Part shown: positions 55,367-63,812 of the stretch, in pieces | Layout: every line of letters begins with the position of its first letter | Position numbering within the stretch: the first letter of the stretch is position 1 | Assembly (NCBI GenBank): GCA_963725425.1 | Contig: CAVRYJ010000045.1 | Coordinates: forward strand, 496,001 to 560,000 | Source: Clostridium_I sp963725425 | GTDB taxonomy: Bacteria > Bacillota > Clostridia > Clostridiales > Clostridiaceae | Length of the DNA: 64,000 nucleotides | Reading direction: 5' to 3' | Made by a program: the position numbers and the translations under genes | The notes under the pieces: generated by a model | Database searches by the model: none | Told to the model about the DNA's origin: nothing | What the model saw: the letters and a program-made list of their open reading frames with translations, nothing else

Positions 55367-55452
55367 ATGGCAATAACAATTATTAGTCGAAAACCCAATA
55401 ATTGTATTCAACATATAGATAAAATATGATAAGTAAAAAGGGGAGAAAAAAG

Positions 55453-56831
55453 ATGGCGAAAAAAGAAAAATATGAAGAACTTGCAACAAAAGTTTTACAA
55501 CTTATAGGTGGAAAGGATAATATAAGTAATTTTGGTCATTGTATGACACGCTTAAGATTTAGTTTGAAAGATAACAGTATTGTTGATTTAAATGAAATTA
55601 AGAAAATATACGGAGTGATTGGAGCACAATGGTCTAATGAGCAACTTCAAGTTATTATAGGACAATCAGTTGGGGATGCATATAAGCTTATATGCGCAAA
55701 GGCTGGATTTGCAGCTGAAAAAGCTATAGATGAGAATTTAGATAATAAAAAGAAATTTAGCTTTGGAGCAATTGTGGATGGGATTTCTGGAAGCTTGATG
55801 CCATTATTACCAGCATTGATTGGTGCGGGTATGTTAAAAGTTATTATTATTTTGGGTGGATTATTTGGTCTTTTGACTACAAAGATGCCAACATATGTAG
55901 TATTAACATTTGCAGCTGATGCTGGGTTTTATTTTCTTCCTGTATTTCTAGGAGCTACAGCTGCAAATAAATTTAAAACTAATATGGGATTAGGAATGCT
56001 GTTAGGAGCAATTTTAATACATCCCACTATGGTAGCAAACGTTACAGGTAAAGTAGGAATGTCCATTTTTGGTATTCCTATTTATGGAGTATCATATGCA
56101 AATACTATTTTTCCAGTGATTATGGCTGTATTTGTAATGGCATATGTTGAGAAATTCTTTCAAAAATTGCACCGGATTCAATTAAAATGATAATAGTGCC
56201 ACTAGGAACCATTTTAATAATGTTGCCATTGACTCTATGTCTGATTGGACCGGCTGGTGGGTTTTTAGGTGTTTATTTAGCAAAAGGAATTATGTTTTTA
56301 TATAATACAACGGGTTTCTTTGGAGTTGCACTTTTAGCAGCTGTATATCCACTTTTGGTAATAACAGGTATGCATGGAGCATTGGTCCCTTATATGTTCC
56401 AATCGTTTGCTTCTTTTGGATATGAACCAATAGTGTGTACCGCAGCAGTACTTTCCAACATTAATCAGGGCGCGGCGTCAGCAGCAGTAGCGTTAAAGTG
56501 TAAAGGGAAAAAGACAAAATCAACGGCAGCGTCTAGTGCTATTGCAGCAGTTATAGGTGGAGTAACGGAACCTGCAATGTTTGGTATTAATCTGAGATTG
56601 AAGAAGCCACTGTATGCATCAATGATTGGGAATTTCTGTGGAGCAGCTTTTGCAGGTTTAATGAAAGTATACGCTTATGCATTTGCAGGAAGTGCAGGGA
56701 TTTTTGGTATGGCAGGATTCATAGGGCCTATAAAAATGAATGTCATCTATATGGGAATAAGTATTGTAATCGGTTTTGCCGTAACATTTATTATAACCTT
56801 ATTTATCTACAAAGGCGAAGAAATATATTAA
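55453..56831 (+). pseudogene. PTS beta-glucoside EIIBC, frameshifted
   Basis: EIIB domain with the phosphorylated Cys in 'FGHCMTRLRFSL' (~residue 27), then the EIIC membrane domain ('GSLMPLLPALIGAGMLKV', 'GMHGALVPYMFQSFA', 'GGVTEPAMFGIN'). The first frame ends at 56190 with 'FQKLHRIQLK'; the rest (56187-56831) is in the -1 frame, where 'APDSIKMIIVPLGTILIM' continues the family sequence. One more A in the five-A run at 56162-56166 restores it. There is no EIIA domain at the C-terminus, matching the separate EIIA gene. AAGGGG lies before the ATG at 55453. Confidence 0.87.
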
Positions 56832-56844
56832 AATAAAGGGAGGA

Positions 56845-58296
56845 ATGAAAAATGAATTTTTCAAAAGAGTTTTTTGGGGAGGCGCTACAGCTGCAAATCA
56901 GTTTGAAGGTGGATGGAATGAAGATGGAAAGGGGGATAGCGTTTGCGATCATATGACAAGTGGCACTGTAGAGAAACATCGTTATTTTACCAATATAATA
57001 CAAAGTGATGCTCAGTATCCGTCCCACGAAGGGATAGATTTCTATCACAGGTATAAAGAAGATATTGCTTTATTTGCAGAAATGGGATTTCGTATGTTTC
57101 GTATGTCCATTAACTGGACGAGGATATTTCCGAATGGAGATGATGAAATACCTAATCAAAAAGGATTAGATTTTTATAGATCAATTTTTGAGGAATGTAG
57201 AAAATATGGAATTGAGCCGTTAGTAACGATTTCTCATTATGAATTGCCTTACCATCTGATGAAGAAATATGATGGGTGGGCGAATCGCAAATGTATTGAC
57301 TTTTATATTCAATATTGTAATACACTGTTTGTAGAATATAAAGATTTGGTGAAATATTGGCTTACTTTTAATGAAATAAATTGTCTTACAATGAGTATCG
57401 GGGATATCGTGTCAGGTGGTTTTAAGTGCGAAGATGGACCTGCACAAGTAATGGGAGGTCCGGATACAAAAGAACAACTGACCAAAAGATATCAGGCATT
57501 ACATCATCAATTTATTGCTAGCGCAAAAGCAGTAAAATTAGGTCATGAAATTAATCCGGAATTTGTAATTGGGTGCATGATTGCAGGGGGTTGCATCTAT
57601 CCATATAGTTGTAATCCTGATGATGTATTATTGGCACAGAAAGATATGAGGATGAACTATTTTTGTGGGGATGTACAAGTAAGGGGAGAATATCCGCATT
57701 TTACAAAACGAATGTTTGATGAATTTGGCATTTCAATTTCTATAGAAGATGGTGATAGAGAGATACTTAAGAGTGGTAAGGTAGATTTTTATAGTCTTAG
57801 TTATTATATGAGTACTTGCAGGACAATTGATGAAGAGGTATTAAAGACTGCTGGAAATGTTGTCATGGGAGTTAATAATCCATATTTGAAATCAAGTGAT
57901 TGGGGATGGCAGATTGATCCCAAAGGTTTACGGTATCTATTGAATGAATTGTATGGTAGATATGAAATTCCAATTATGGTAGTAGAAAATGGCTTAGGAG
58001 CAATTGATAAAGTAGAGGTAGATGGTTCCATCCATGATAACTACAGAATTGATTATTTACGTGATCATATTAATCAGATTAAGGAAGCAATCAAGGATGG
58101 GGTAGATGTGATTGGATTTACTCCATGGGGATGCATTGATTTGGTTAGTATATCAACTGGTGAAATGAAAAAAAGATATGGATTTATTTATGTGGATAAA
58201 GACAATGATGGAAATGGAACATTGGATAGATCACGTAAAGACTCATTTTATTGGTATAAAAAAGTAATTGCATCCAATGGGGATAATCTTTATTAA
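56845..58296 (+). CDS. 6-phospho-beta-glucosidase (GH1)
   Basis: 483 residues, glycoside hydrolase family 1. The N-terminal signature 'FWGGATAANQFEGGWNEDGKG', acid/base Glu in 'WLTFNEINC' (~residue 176) and nucleophile Glu in 'IMVVENGLGAID' (~378) are present. The C-terminal 'RKDSFYWYKKVIASNG', with Ser/Lys/Tyr near the phosphate site, supports specificity for phosphorylated substrates. It splits beta-glucoside 6-phosphates delivered by the adjacent PTS. The gene is intact, although the transporter genes upstream carry frameshifts. Confidence 0.93.
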   Translation: MKNEFFKRVFWGGATAANQFEGGWNEDGKGDSVCDHMTSGTVEKHRYFTNIIQSDAQYPSHEGIDFYHRYKEDIALFAEMGFRMFRMSINWTRIFPNGDDEIPNQKGLDFYRSIFEECRKYGIEPLVTISHYELPYHLMKKYDGWANRKCIDFYIQYCNTLFVEYKDLVKYWLTFNEINCLTMSIGDIVSGGFKCEDGPAQVMGGPDTKEQLTKRYQALHHQFIASAKAVKLGHEINPEFVIGCMIAGGCIYPYSCNPDDVLLAQKDMRMNYFCGDVQVRGEYPHFTKRMFDEFGISISIEDGDREILKSGKVDFYSLSYYMSTCRTIDEEVLKTAGNVVMGVNNPYLKSSDWGWQIDPKGLRYLLNELYGRYEIPIMVVENGLGAIDKVEVDGSIHDNYRIDYLRDHINQIKEAIKDGVDVIGFTPWGCIDLVSISTGEMKKRYGFIYVDKDNDGNGTLDRSRKDSFYWYKKVIASNGDNLY

Positions 58297-58437
58297 TTAT
58301 TTTAAAAAATGATTTATAAAAGGAAGCAAAAATATGTAGTGAAAGTAATTTGTGATAAAAATTATGAGTAGAAAGGATTTGGTGGATTTTAAAGGTTATG
58401 CTTCGCCTATGCCATAAATCAAGGATTAAATAAAAAT

Positions 58438-58466
58438 CGTATTGGAGAAATCCAATACGGTTTTTT
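58438..58466 (+). terminator. Terminator of the beta-glucoside operon
   Basis: Nine-base perfect stem cgtattgga / tccaatacg with a GAAA tetraloop and six Ts. The remaining gap to 58660 shows no gene. Confidence 0.85.
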
Positions 58467-58660
58467 CGTTAAATGAGAATCAAAATTTGATATTTTGTTA
58501 TTCGAATTTACTCAGGGAGCCCAGCGAGTCGAGTTTCCATAAAAAACAATGGAAATTTCATATTTTTCCATTGGAGTTTATAACCGAAAGTATTGAAATA
58601 TTATAACAAATGGCTTATAATCAAACATGTATTAAACATGTTTGAAAATGGGGCGATAAA

Positions 58661-59224
58661 GTGGATAAATCTGATAATACTAAAAATGAATTAATCAAAT
58701 CAGCAATAGAATTATTGAAAGAATGTAATGATGTTTCAGAGATAACATCAAGAAAAATAACAGAAAGGGCAAAAACAAATTTATCAACCATAAATTATCA
58801 TTTTAATTCTAAAGATGAATTAATAAATATTGCAGTAAATAAATTAATAGGAAGTGTGGCCGACACTTATTTTCATAAGATAGAAGATAATAAAAAAACG
58901 CCGAAAGATAAACTCAGAGATTTTTTAGTAAATATTAGCGATATAGTAATTGATTTCAGAAAATACACAAAGGTAACTATTTCGTATATCTTATTAAATG
59001 GGGAATTTACTCAAGCCGTTGAAATGCTACCTTTGGTTAAGGAATGCTTTCATGGCAGTAAAAGTGATGAAGAGTGTAAAATTATATCATATCAATTAGT
59101 ATCATTTATGCAATTAGTATTTTACAGAGCAGACGAATTTAAATCTTTTAGTAAAATTGATATTATAAATAAGCAAGAAAGAGATAGGCTTATTGATATG
59201 CAACTAGATATATTTATTAAATAG
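58661..59224 (+). CDS. TetR-family regulator
   Basis: 187 residues. The N-terminal helix-turn-helix spans about residues 8-55 ('LIKSAIELLKE', 'ITSRKITERAKTNLSTINYHF'), and the C-terminal part is a helical ligand domain with no recognisable specificity. The start is GTG with GGGGCG upstream. It ends 17 bases before the radical SAM gene on the same strand, suggesting a two-gene unit in which it may control that gene. Confidence 0.87.
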   Translation: MDKSDNTKNELIKSAIELLKECNDVSEITSRKITERAKTNLSTINYHFNSKDELINIAVNKLIGSVADTYFHKIEDNKKTPKDKLRDFLVNISDIVIDFRKYTKVTISYILLNGEFTQAVEMLPLVKECFHGSKSDEECKIISYQLVSFMQLVFYRADEFKSFSKIDIINKQERDRLIDMQLDIFIK

Positions 59225-59241
59225 TATTGGGGGTAAAAATA

Positions 59242-60336
59242 ATGAGCAAAGTATTTAATTTGTCCGAATATATGAGTGAAAGTATTGAAAATATAGTTAA
59301 AAAAGTTTTAAAATCATCCATAAAAAACCCAAAGGAAACTGCATTTATAATACAATATATGTTAGCTGTAAATGAGTCAAAAATTAAAAGAAAGATGCTA
59401 GAAATTAAAGGAGAGCATATACCACCATTTTTTATGGGAAGTATTGCTACTAATTGTAATTTATATTGTAAGGGTTGTTATGCAAGAGCTAATAAATCCT
59501 GTGGAGATAACTTAAAAGATAGTGATATATCAGAAGAAAGATGGGGAGAGATATTCAATGAAGCTGGGGAGATTGGAATTTCATTTGCATTATTATTAGG
59601 AGGAGAACCATTAATGAGAAGAAGGGTGATTGAAAAGGCTGCGGCGGTTAAAGAAATAGTTTTTCCAATTTTCACTAATGGAACTATGTTTGATGAAAGT
59701 TATATAAATTTATTTGATAAAAATAGAAACCTTATACCAATGATAAGTATTGAAGGGGATATGGCTCAAACTGATGGAAGAAGAGGAATAGGCACTTATA
59801 ATTCAATAATGACTGCAATGTATAGTCTAAATAAAAAAGGAATCTTATTTGGATGTTCTGTAACTGTAACTAATAAAAATATAATAACTGTTACAAGTAA
59901 AAAGTTTGTACAGGAAATCTATAATAAAGGAACAAGAGTTTTAGTATTTGTGGAATATGTTCCAATAACTAAGTCCACTAGAAATCTTGTAATCTCAGAT
60001 AAAGAACGTTTATTATTAGAAGAAAAGATAGCGGAACTTCGAAAAGTATTTGAAAGCATAGTTTTTATATCATTCCCTGGTGATGAGAAATATGCAGGTG
60101 GATGTTTAGCTGCTGGAAGAGGCTTTTTCCATATAAATGCTATTGGTAATGCAGAACCATGTCCATTTTCACCATATTCAGATGTTAATTTAAAAGAATG
60201 TGGTTTAAGAGAAGCTTTAAAATCACCATTATTTAAAAAGATTAAAGAAAATAAAATGTTAATTGGGCAACATGAAGGTGGTTGCATATTGTTTGAAAAA
60301 GAAGAGAACGTTAAAGAGCTATTATGGGAGAAATAA
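59242..60336 (+). CDS. Radical SAM/SPASM protein of unknown function
   Basis: 364 residues. The radical SAM motif is in 'SIATNCNLYCKGCYARAN' (CxxxCxxC, about residues 75-82), with the glycine-rich 'LLLGGEPLMRR' and 'FTNGTMFDE' following. The C-terminal half has the cysteines of an auxiliary cluster ('GGCLAAGRGFFHINAIGN', 'EPCPFSPYSD', 'GGCILFEKEE'). Start ATG 59242, eight bases after GGGGG. It is co-oriented with the TetR gene. No precursor peptide gene was found next to it, so a role in peptide modification is only a possibility. Confidence 0.88.
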   Translation: MSKVFNLSEYMSESIENIVKKVLKSSIKNPKETAFIIQYMLAVNESKIKRKMLEIKGEHIPPFFMGSIATNCNLYCKGCYARANKSCGDNLKDSDISEERWGEIFNEAGEIGISFALLLGGEPLMRRRVIEKAAAVKEIVFPIFTNGTMFDESYINLFDKNRNLIPMISIEGDMAQTDGRRGIGTYNSIMTAMYSLNKKGILFGCSVTVTNKNIITVTSKKFVQEIYNKGTRVLVFVEYVPITKSTRNLVISDKERLLLEEKIAELRKVFESIVFISFPGDEKYAGGCLAAGRGFFHINAIGNAEPCPFSPYSDVNLKECGLREALKSPLFKKIKENKMLIGQHEGGCILFEKEENVKELLWEK

Positions 60337-60337
60337 T

Positions 60338-60544
60338 ATGTTAAGGATTGGTGAATTTGCGGCATTATCTTCTATCAGCATTCAGATTAGTGCTATTAAT
60401 ACGGTGGTTGCAGAATGGCTAGAAAAAAATAGACTTGAAATAAATGGGGAAATCTTTTCTATTTATCATAGTTCCCCTGGCAATTGCTCGAATGATAAGG
60501 CCTTTGTAACCGAGCTTTGTTTTCCAGTAAAAGAAAAAGTATAA
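60338..60544 (+). pseudogene. MerR-family regulator with a large in-frame internal deletion
   Basis: The 68 codons begin like a MerR regulator ('MLRIGEFAALSSISI'), then jump to the end of a GyrI-like effector domain ('VAEWLEKNRLEINGEIFSIYH', 'DKAFVTELCFPVKEK'). Intact MerR-GyrI proteins are about 270 residues, so about 200 codons are missing without loss of frame. It starts two bases after the radical SAM stop. Confidence 0.75.
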
Positions 60545-60555
60545 AATTATATTGA

Positions 60556-60578
60556 CTCTCGCATTATGCGAGGGTTTA
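60556..60578 (+). terminator. Short hairpin terminator
   Basis: Stem ctcgca / tgcgag with a four-base loop, then a G and T-rich run. Confidence 0.6.
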
Positions 60579-60623
60579 TTCTTTTCATATGTGGTGAATA
60601 GGTATATGGAAAGGAGTGTTTTT

Positions 60624-61679
60624 ATGTGTAGAAAATTATTAGATATTAAGCATCATTTATCAAGCGGATGCTGTATGTGGAGTGGTATTGAAGATGTATA
60701 TGCCACAAGAACAGGACAGATATTACCAGAAGCATTTCTCCTTGCTTTGAGTAGTTTTGGTGAATCGGTATTCTTGAAATTCAAAGATATAAAGAAGCCA
60801 TTTATGTTTAGCGTTGCAGACGGACGCACAAGAAAAACTTATGGTAGAATCAAAGATATTATTGGATTAGACTACCAGATTTCAGAGGGAAAAACGCTTA
60901 TATACGCATTAAAATCAATCAAGAAAGAAATTCATAATGGTAATCCAGTAATACTAGGACCGCTTGATATGTTTTATTTGCCTTATCTTAAGATGTATCA
61001 CACAGAGCATATACCGATGCATTATGTATTGATGGTAGGATATGACGAAGAAAACGAGAGTATACTTATTTTTGATTGTGATAGAGAAAGTATGCAGGAA
61101 TTGCCACAGTCAGAACTAATACAGGCATGGCAGATTCAGAAGAATGAGGTTGGTGATAAAAATGGCTTTATTCGCTTCAGTCTACCAAGAGAACCAATTG
61201 ATAAATATGAATTAGCAGATATTTGTTTCCGTAACAAAGCTGAAAGACAGTTGTGCCAAAAGCCTAATTTTGTTGGCATCAATGCGTATAATAAAATAGC
61301 AAAAGAGTTTCCGTTTTGGAAAGATAAATTCTCAGAAGAAGAATATAGAGAGGTACTTGCATCTATAACAGAATTTTTAGGTATGGTTCCAAAGTTACCA
61401 AATGAGATATTGGGAATCACCAGAGAAGATATTTGTTTTCAAGGAAATTATAATAGAATAGGCAATGTATTATTGCAGTTAGGCGAAGAATATCAGCGTG
61501 ATGATTGGAAAAAATCAGGTATATTATTTTGCCAGTGCGGACTACTAATTGAAGATATTACAAGTCGTATTATAGTGTTTTATTGTCAAAAAGAAGACTG
61601 CTTGACAGAACTACCAGATTTATTTAATCAAATTGGGAAGAAGGCTGGACAGGCTTATCAAATAATTATGAACTATTAA
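60624..61679 (+). CDS. BtrH-family protein (BtrH_N / DUF4872 type)
   Basis: 351 residues. The N-terminal half looks like the BtrH N-terminal domain: Cys-rich 'SSGCCMWSGIEDVYA' near the start, 'KKEIHNGNPVILGPLDMFYL' in the middle, and 'PMHYVLMVGYDEENESILIFDCD' with the His and Asp expected of a C39-protease-like site. The C-terminal half is helical (DUF4872-like). In butirosin synthesis BtrH transfers an acyl group from a carrier protein; other members are of unknown role. Start ATG 60624 with AAGGAG upstream. It stands alone before a bidirectional terminator. Confidence 0.7.
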   Translation: MCRKLLDIKHHLSSGCCMWSGIEDVYATRTGQILPEAFLLALSSFGESVFLKFKDIKKPFMFSVADGRTRKTYGRIKDIIGLDYQISEGKTLIYALKSIKKEIHNGNPVILGPLDMFYLPYLKMYHTEHIPMHYVLMVGYDEENESILIFDCDRESMQELPQSELIQAWQIQKNEVGDKNGFIRFSLPREPIDKYELADICFRNKAERQLCQKPNFVGINAYNKIAKEFPFWKDKFSEEEYREVLASITEFLGMVPKLPNEILGITREDICFQGNYNRIGNVLLQLGEEYQRDDWKKSGILFCQCGLLIEDITSRIIVFYCQKEDCLTELPDLFNQIGKKAGQAYQIIMNY

Positions 61680-61728
61680 AGGATAAAAAGCTGCTAAATT
61701 GTATTAAAATTATAGTTATTAGAAAATG

Positions 61729-61765
61729 AAACCCTCAACTAATTAATTAGTTGAGGGTTTTTTTT
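61729..61765. terminator. Bidirectional terminator between convergent genes
   Basis: A perfect 16-base palindrome arm (aaaccctcaactaatt) pairs with its complement without a loop gap and is followed by Ts on the plus strand. It lies between the BtrH-like gene and the oppositely oriented ABC-F gene. Confidence 0.88.
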
Positions 61766-61860
61766 ATTGCTTAATAAACACTAATGGTTTTATCTGAGGT
61801 CATAATTTGGAAATTATGCAAATCTCCAAGGTGTTCTAGGGGAGCGTAGCAAGCCTCTTA

Positions 61861-63600
61861 CTACAATAACTTAATCAACTCTTCTAACTCTTCAGATAAA
61901 ACTTTTGCAAGGGTAAAATCAGTATCCTTTAACGCTAACTCTATTTTTGTTTCAACTAATTTTTTCTTAGATTCAATTTCTAAATAGTCTTTGTCAAAAT
62001 GATTAGCATAAATCATCTTCCTAAATTTTCGCATACTGGTTTTTCTAATTGTTTTATCTTCAATGATTAAAACATAATCCATACAGTTTACTATAGTATA
62101 GAAATCATGAGAAATCATTAGAATAGCACCTTTATAGTTTGCTATGGCTTTTTCCAGTGCTATTTGTGAATAAGTGTCCAAATGACTTGTGGGCTCATCA
62201 AGAAGTAGCAGACTAGCATAACTTGCAGAAATTTTAGCCAATTGAAGCATATTTTTTTCTCCACCAGATAAAGAAGCTATCTTTTGATTAATGGATTCCT
62301 CTTCAAATCCATAGCTAGCAATATGCAATTTAATCTCTTCATAAGTTTTAAAACCAGCATCGAAGAACTCTTCAATCACCGTATTAGACTCATTTAGTGT
62401 TTCGCCTTGAAGTTGAGATAAATAAGCCACTTCAATGTTATCATTTATCTCAATAGAATCCTTATTATTTTTAAAAATTTCTGTAAGTAAAGTGGTTTTC
62501 CCAGTACCATTTGAACCAACAATGGCTACTTTATCAGTAGATTTAATCTCAAAGCTAACATTTTCTAGAAGTACATCATCAAAGCTAACACTGTAATCAC
62601 TAACTTTTAAAGCAATGGATTCCTCTATTTTCTTATCGCTAGCAAAACTTATATTAGGTTGTTTAATATCTACAAATGGAGTTTTGATTTTACGTTTTTC
62701 TAATCTTTCTTGAATTTTAACTCTAGCATTTAGAGCTCTCCCTCTATAGGCTTCATTATGATCAGTTGCAAGAAATCTCAGTCTATCTACTAAAATTTGG
62801 TTTCTCTCAAGTTCTTCATTATCAGCAGCAGCTAGTTCCTGTAACTCAATTTTAGTTTGAAGCAATGAAAAGTTATAATCAATATAGTTTCCATCAAATT
62901 CTTGGAGCTCCAGATTTTCAAGATGTAAAATTTTATTAAAACAATGATTCAGTAGATATCTGTTGTGCGTAACAATTAACATTGTTCCTTTGCACGAATT
63001 AATTAGATCTCTAAGCGAATTAAGGTTTCCAAAGTCTAAAAATACATCGGGTTCATCCATAATAATTAAGTCGGGACTATTTAACATTTCCTTAATCACT
63101 TGAATAAGCTTGAATTCACCACCACTAAGTTCAGATATCATTAGATTTTTATACTTAATCAAGTTTGTAAGACTTAGTTTTTTATCAATAATGTTTTCAA
63201 AATCATCACCATTAATTGCATTAAATGCATCTAGAGTTTGTTGATACGCCTCTAGTAAAGTATCAACATCCGAGGATGTTTCCATTTCAGTACAAATACA
63301 TGTCATTTTCTTTTGGAGTTTAATAAATTCATCACCAATATATTCGAAAACTGTAATTTCTTTTCTTTCGTCTAGTTGTGAGAACTGACTTACATACCCA
63401 ATTCTACAATCTGGGGACATCTCCAATTTACCATCGAACATATATTTTTCTGGATCCATAATTATGTCTATCAGTGTACTTTTTCCGCTACCATTTGTTC
63501 CTATAAAAGCACAATGCTCACCATCCTCTAATGTAAATGAAATGTTATTATATAGTTCCTTTTGCGGAAATGAGTAGGACATGTTATCAACTTTTATCAT
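61861..63600 (-). CDS. ABC-F ribosomal protection protein (antibiotic-resistance type)
   Basis: 579 residues with two ATPase domains and no membrane segments: Walker A 'GTNGSGKST' and 'GSNGTGKTT', signatures 'LSGGEFKLIQV' and 'LSGGEKNMLQL', Walker B 'LIIMDEPD' and 'LLLLDEPTSHLD'. The linker between them (~residues 230-310) is the part that reaches the peptidyl-transferase centre. The C-terminal helical tail is short. The pattern resembles Lsa/Vga/CplR-like proteins protecting against lincosamides, pleuromutilins and streptogramin A; the drug spectrum is inferred. Start 63600: GAGAGG seven bases upstream. A leader with a short ORF and hairpin precedes it. Confidence 0.87.
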   Translation of the reverse strand: MIKVDNMSYSFPQKELYNNISFTLEDGEHCAFIGTNGSGKSTLIDIIMDPEKYMFDGKLEMSPDCRIGYVSQFSQLDERKEITVFEYIGDEFIKLQKKMTCICTEMETSSDVDTLLEAYQQTLDAFNAINGDDFENIIDKKLSLTNLIKYKNLMISELSGGEFKLIQVIKEMLNSPDLIIMDEPDVFLDFGNLNSLRDLINSCKGTMLIVTHNRYLLNHCFNKILHLENLELQEFDGNYIDYNFSLLQTKIELQELAAADNEELERNQILVDRLRFLATDHNEAYRGRALNARVKIQERLEKRKIKTPFVDIKQPNISFASDKKIEESIALKVSDYSVSFDDVLLENVSFEIKSTDKVAIVGSNGTGKTTLLTEIFKNNKDSIEINDNIEVAYLSQLQGETLNESNTVIEEFFDAGFKTYEEIKLHIASYGFEEESINQKIASLSGGEKNMLQLAKISASYASLLLLDEPTSHLDTYSQIALEKAIANYKGAILMISHDFYTIVNCMDYVLIIEDKTIRKTSMRKFRKMIYANHFDKDYLEIESKKKLVETKIELALKDTDFTLAKVLSEELEELIKLL

Positions 63601-63604
63601 ATTA

Positions 63605-63706
63605 TTACCTCTCTTTATCACTAAAAAAGAGCCTATAAAAATAAGCTCTTAAATATATTCTCTCATTAATTGCAATTTTACAGTTATTTTTGCGTATTAA
63701 AGACAT
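63605..63706 (-). CDS. Candidate leader peptide (33 aa) of the ABC-F gene
   Basis: A minus-strand ORF begins at ATG 63706, encodes MSLIRKNNCKIAINERIYLR and 13 further residues (ending 'SDKER'), and ends at TAA 63605-63607, four bases before the ABC-F ATG. It reads straight through the attenuator hairpin (63627-63650). It has no obvious Shine-Dalgarno. Ribosome stalling on it by an antibiotic could prevent terminator formation. Confidence 0.45.
   Translation of the reverse strand: MSLIRKNNCKIAINERIYLRAYFYRLFFSDKER
63623..63650 (-). terminator. Attenuator hairpin in the ABC-F leader
   Basis: On the minus strand aagagc and gctctt form a stem around a 12-base loop, followed by a run of Ts (plus-strand As 63623-63628), 23 bases before the ABC-F start codon. 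Confidence 0.65.
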
Positions 63707-63727
63707 TATGCTGAGTTTAACATTGAT

Positions 63728-63756
63728 AGCATAACACTTTTTTCGACTAAGTTCAA
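63728..63756 (-). promoter_or_regulatory. Candidate promoter of the ABC-F leader
   Basis: On the minus strand TTGAAC (63756-63751), 17 bases, TATGCT (63733-63728). Transcription would start near 63721, giving a leader of about 120 bases. Confidence 0.55.
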
Positions 63757-63767
63757 TAATTTAATTT

Positions 63768-63812
63768 CAGTAGCAAAAACTGTCCCAGTTTTTGTAAAGG
63801 GTCTGCTACTTT
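63768..63812. other. Nested hairpin near the window end
   Basis: Inner stem caaaaactg / cagtttttg (63774-63794) sits inside a second stem agtagca / tgctact. It lies upstream of the ABC-F promoter; it could terminate transcription entering from the right. The rest to 64000 holds no convincing gene; an ATG at 63948 opens 17 codons ('MDSIEYNKGVFPKKFIE') running off the window. Confidence 0.4.

Noticed and set aside
59919..60365. 148-codon minus-strand ORF opposite the radical SAM gene
   Set aside because: The radical SAM motifs on the plus strand are convincing; the antisense frame has no ribosome site.
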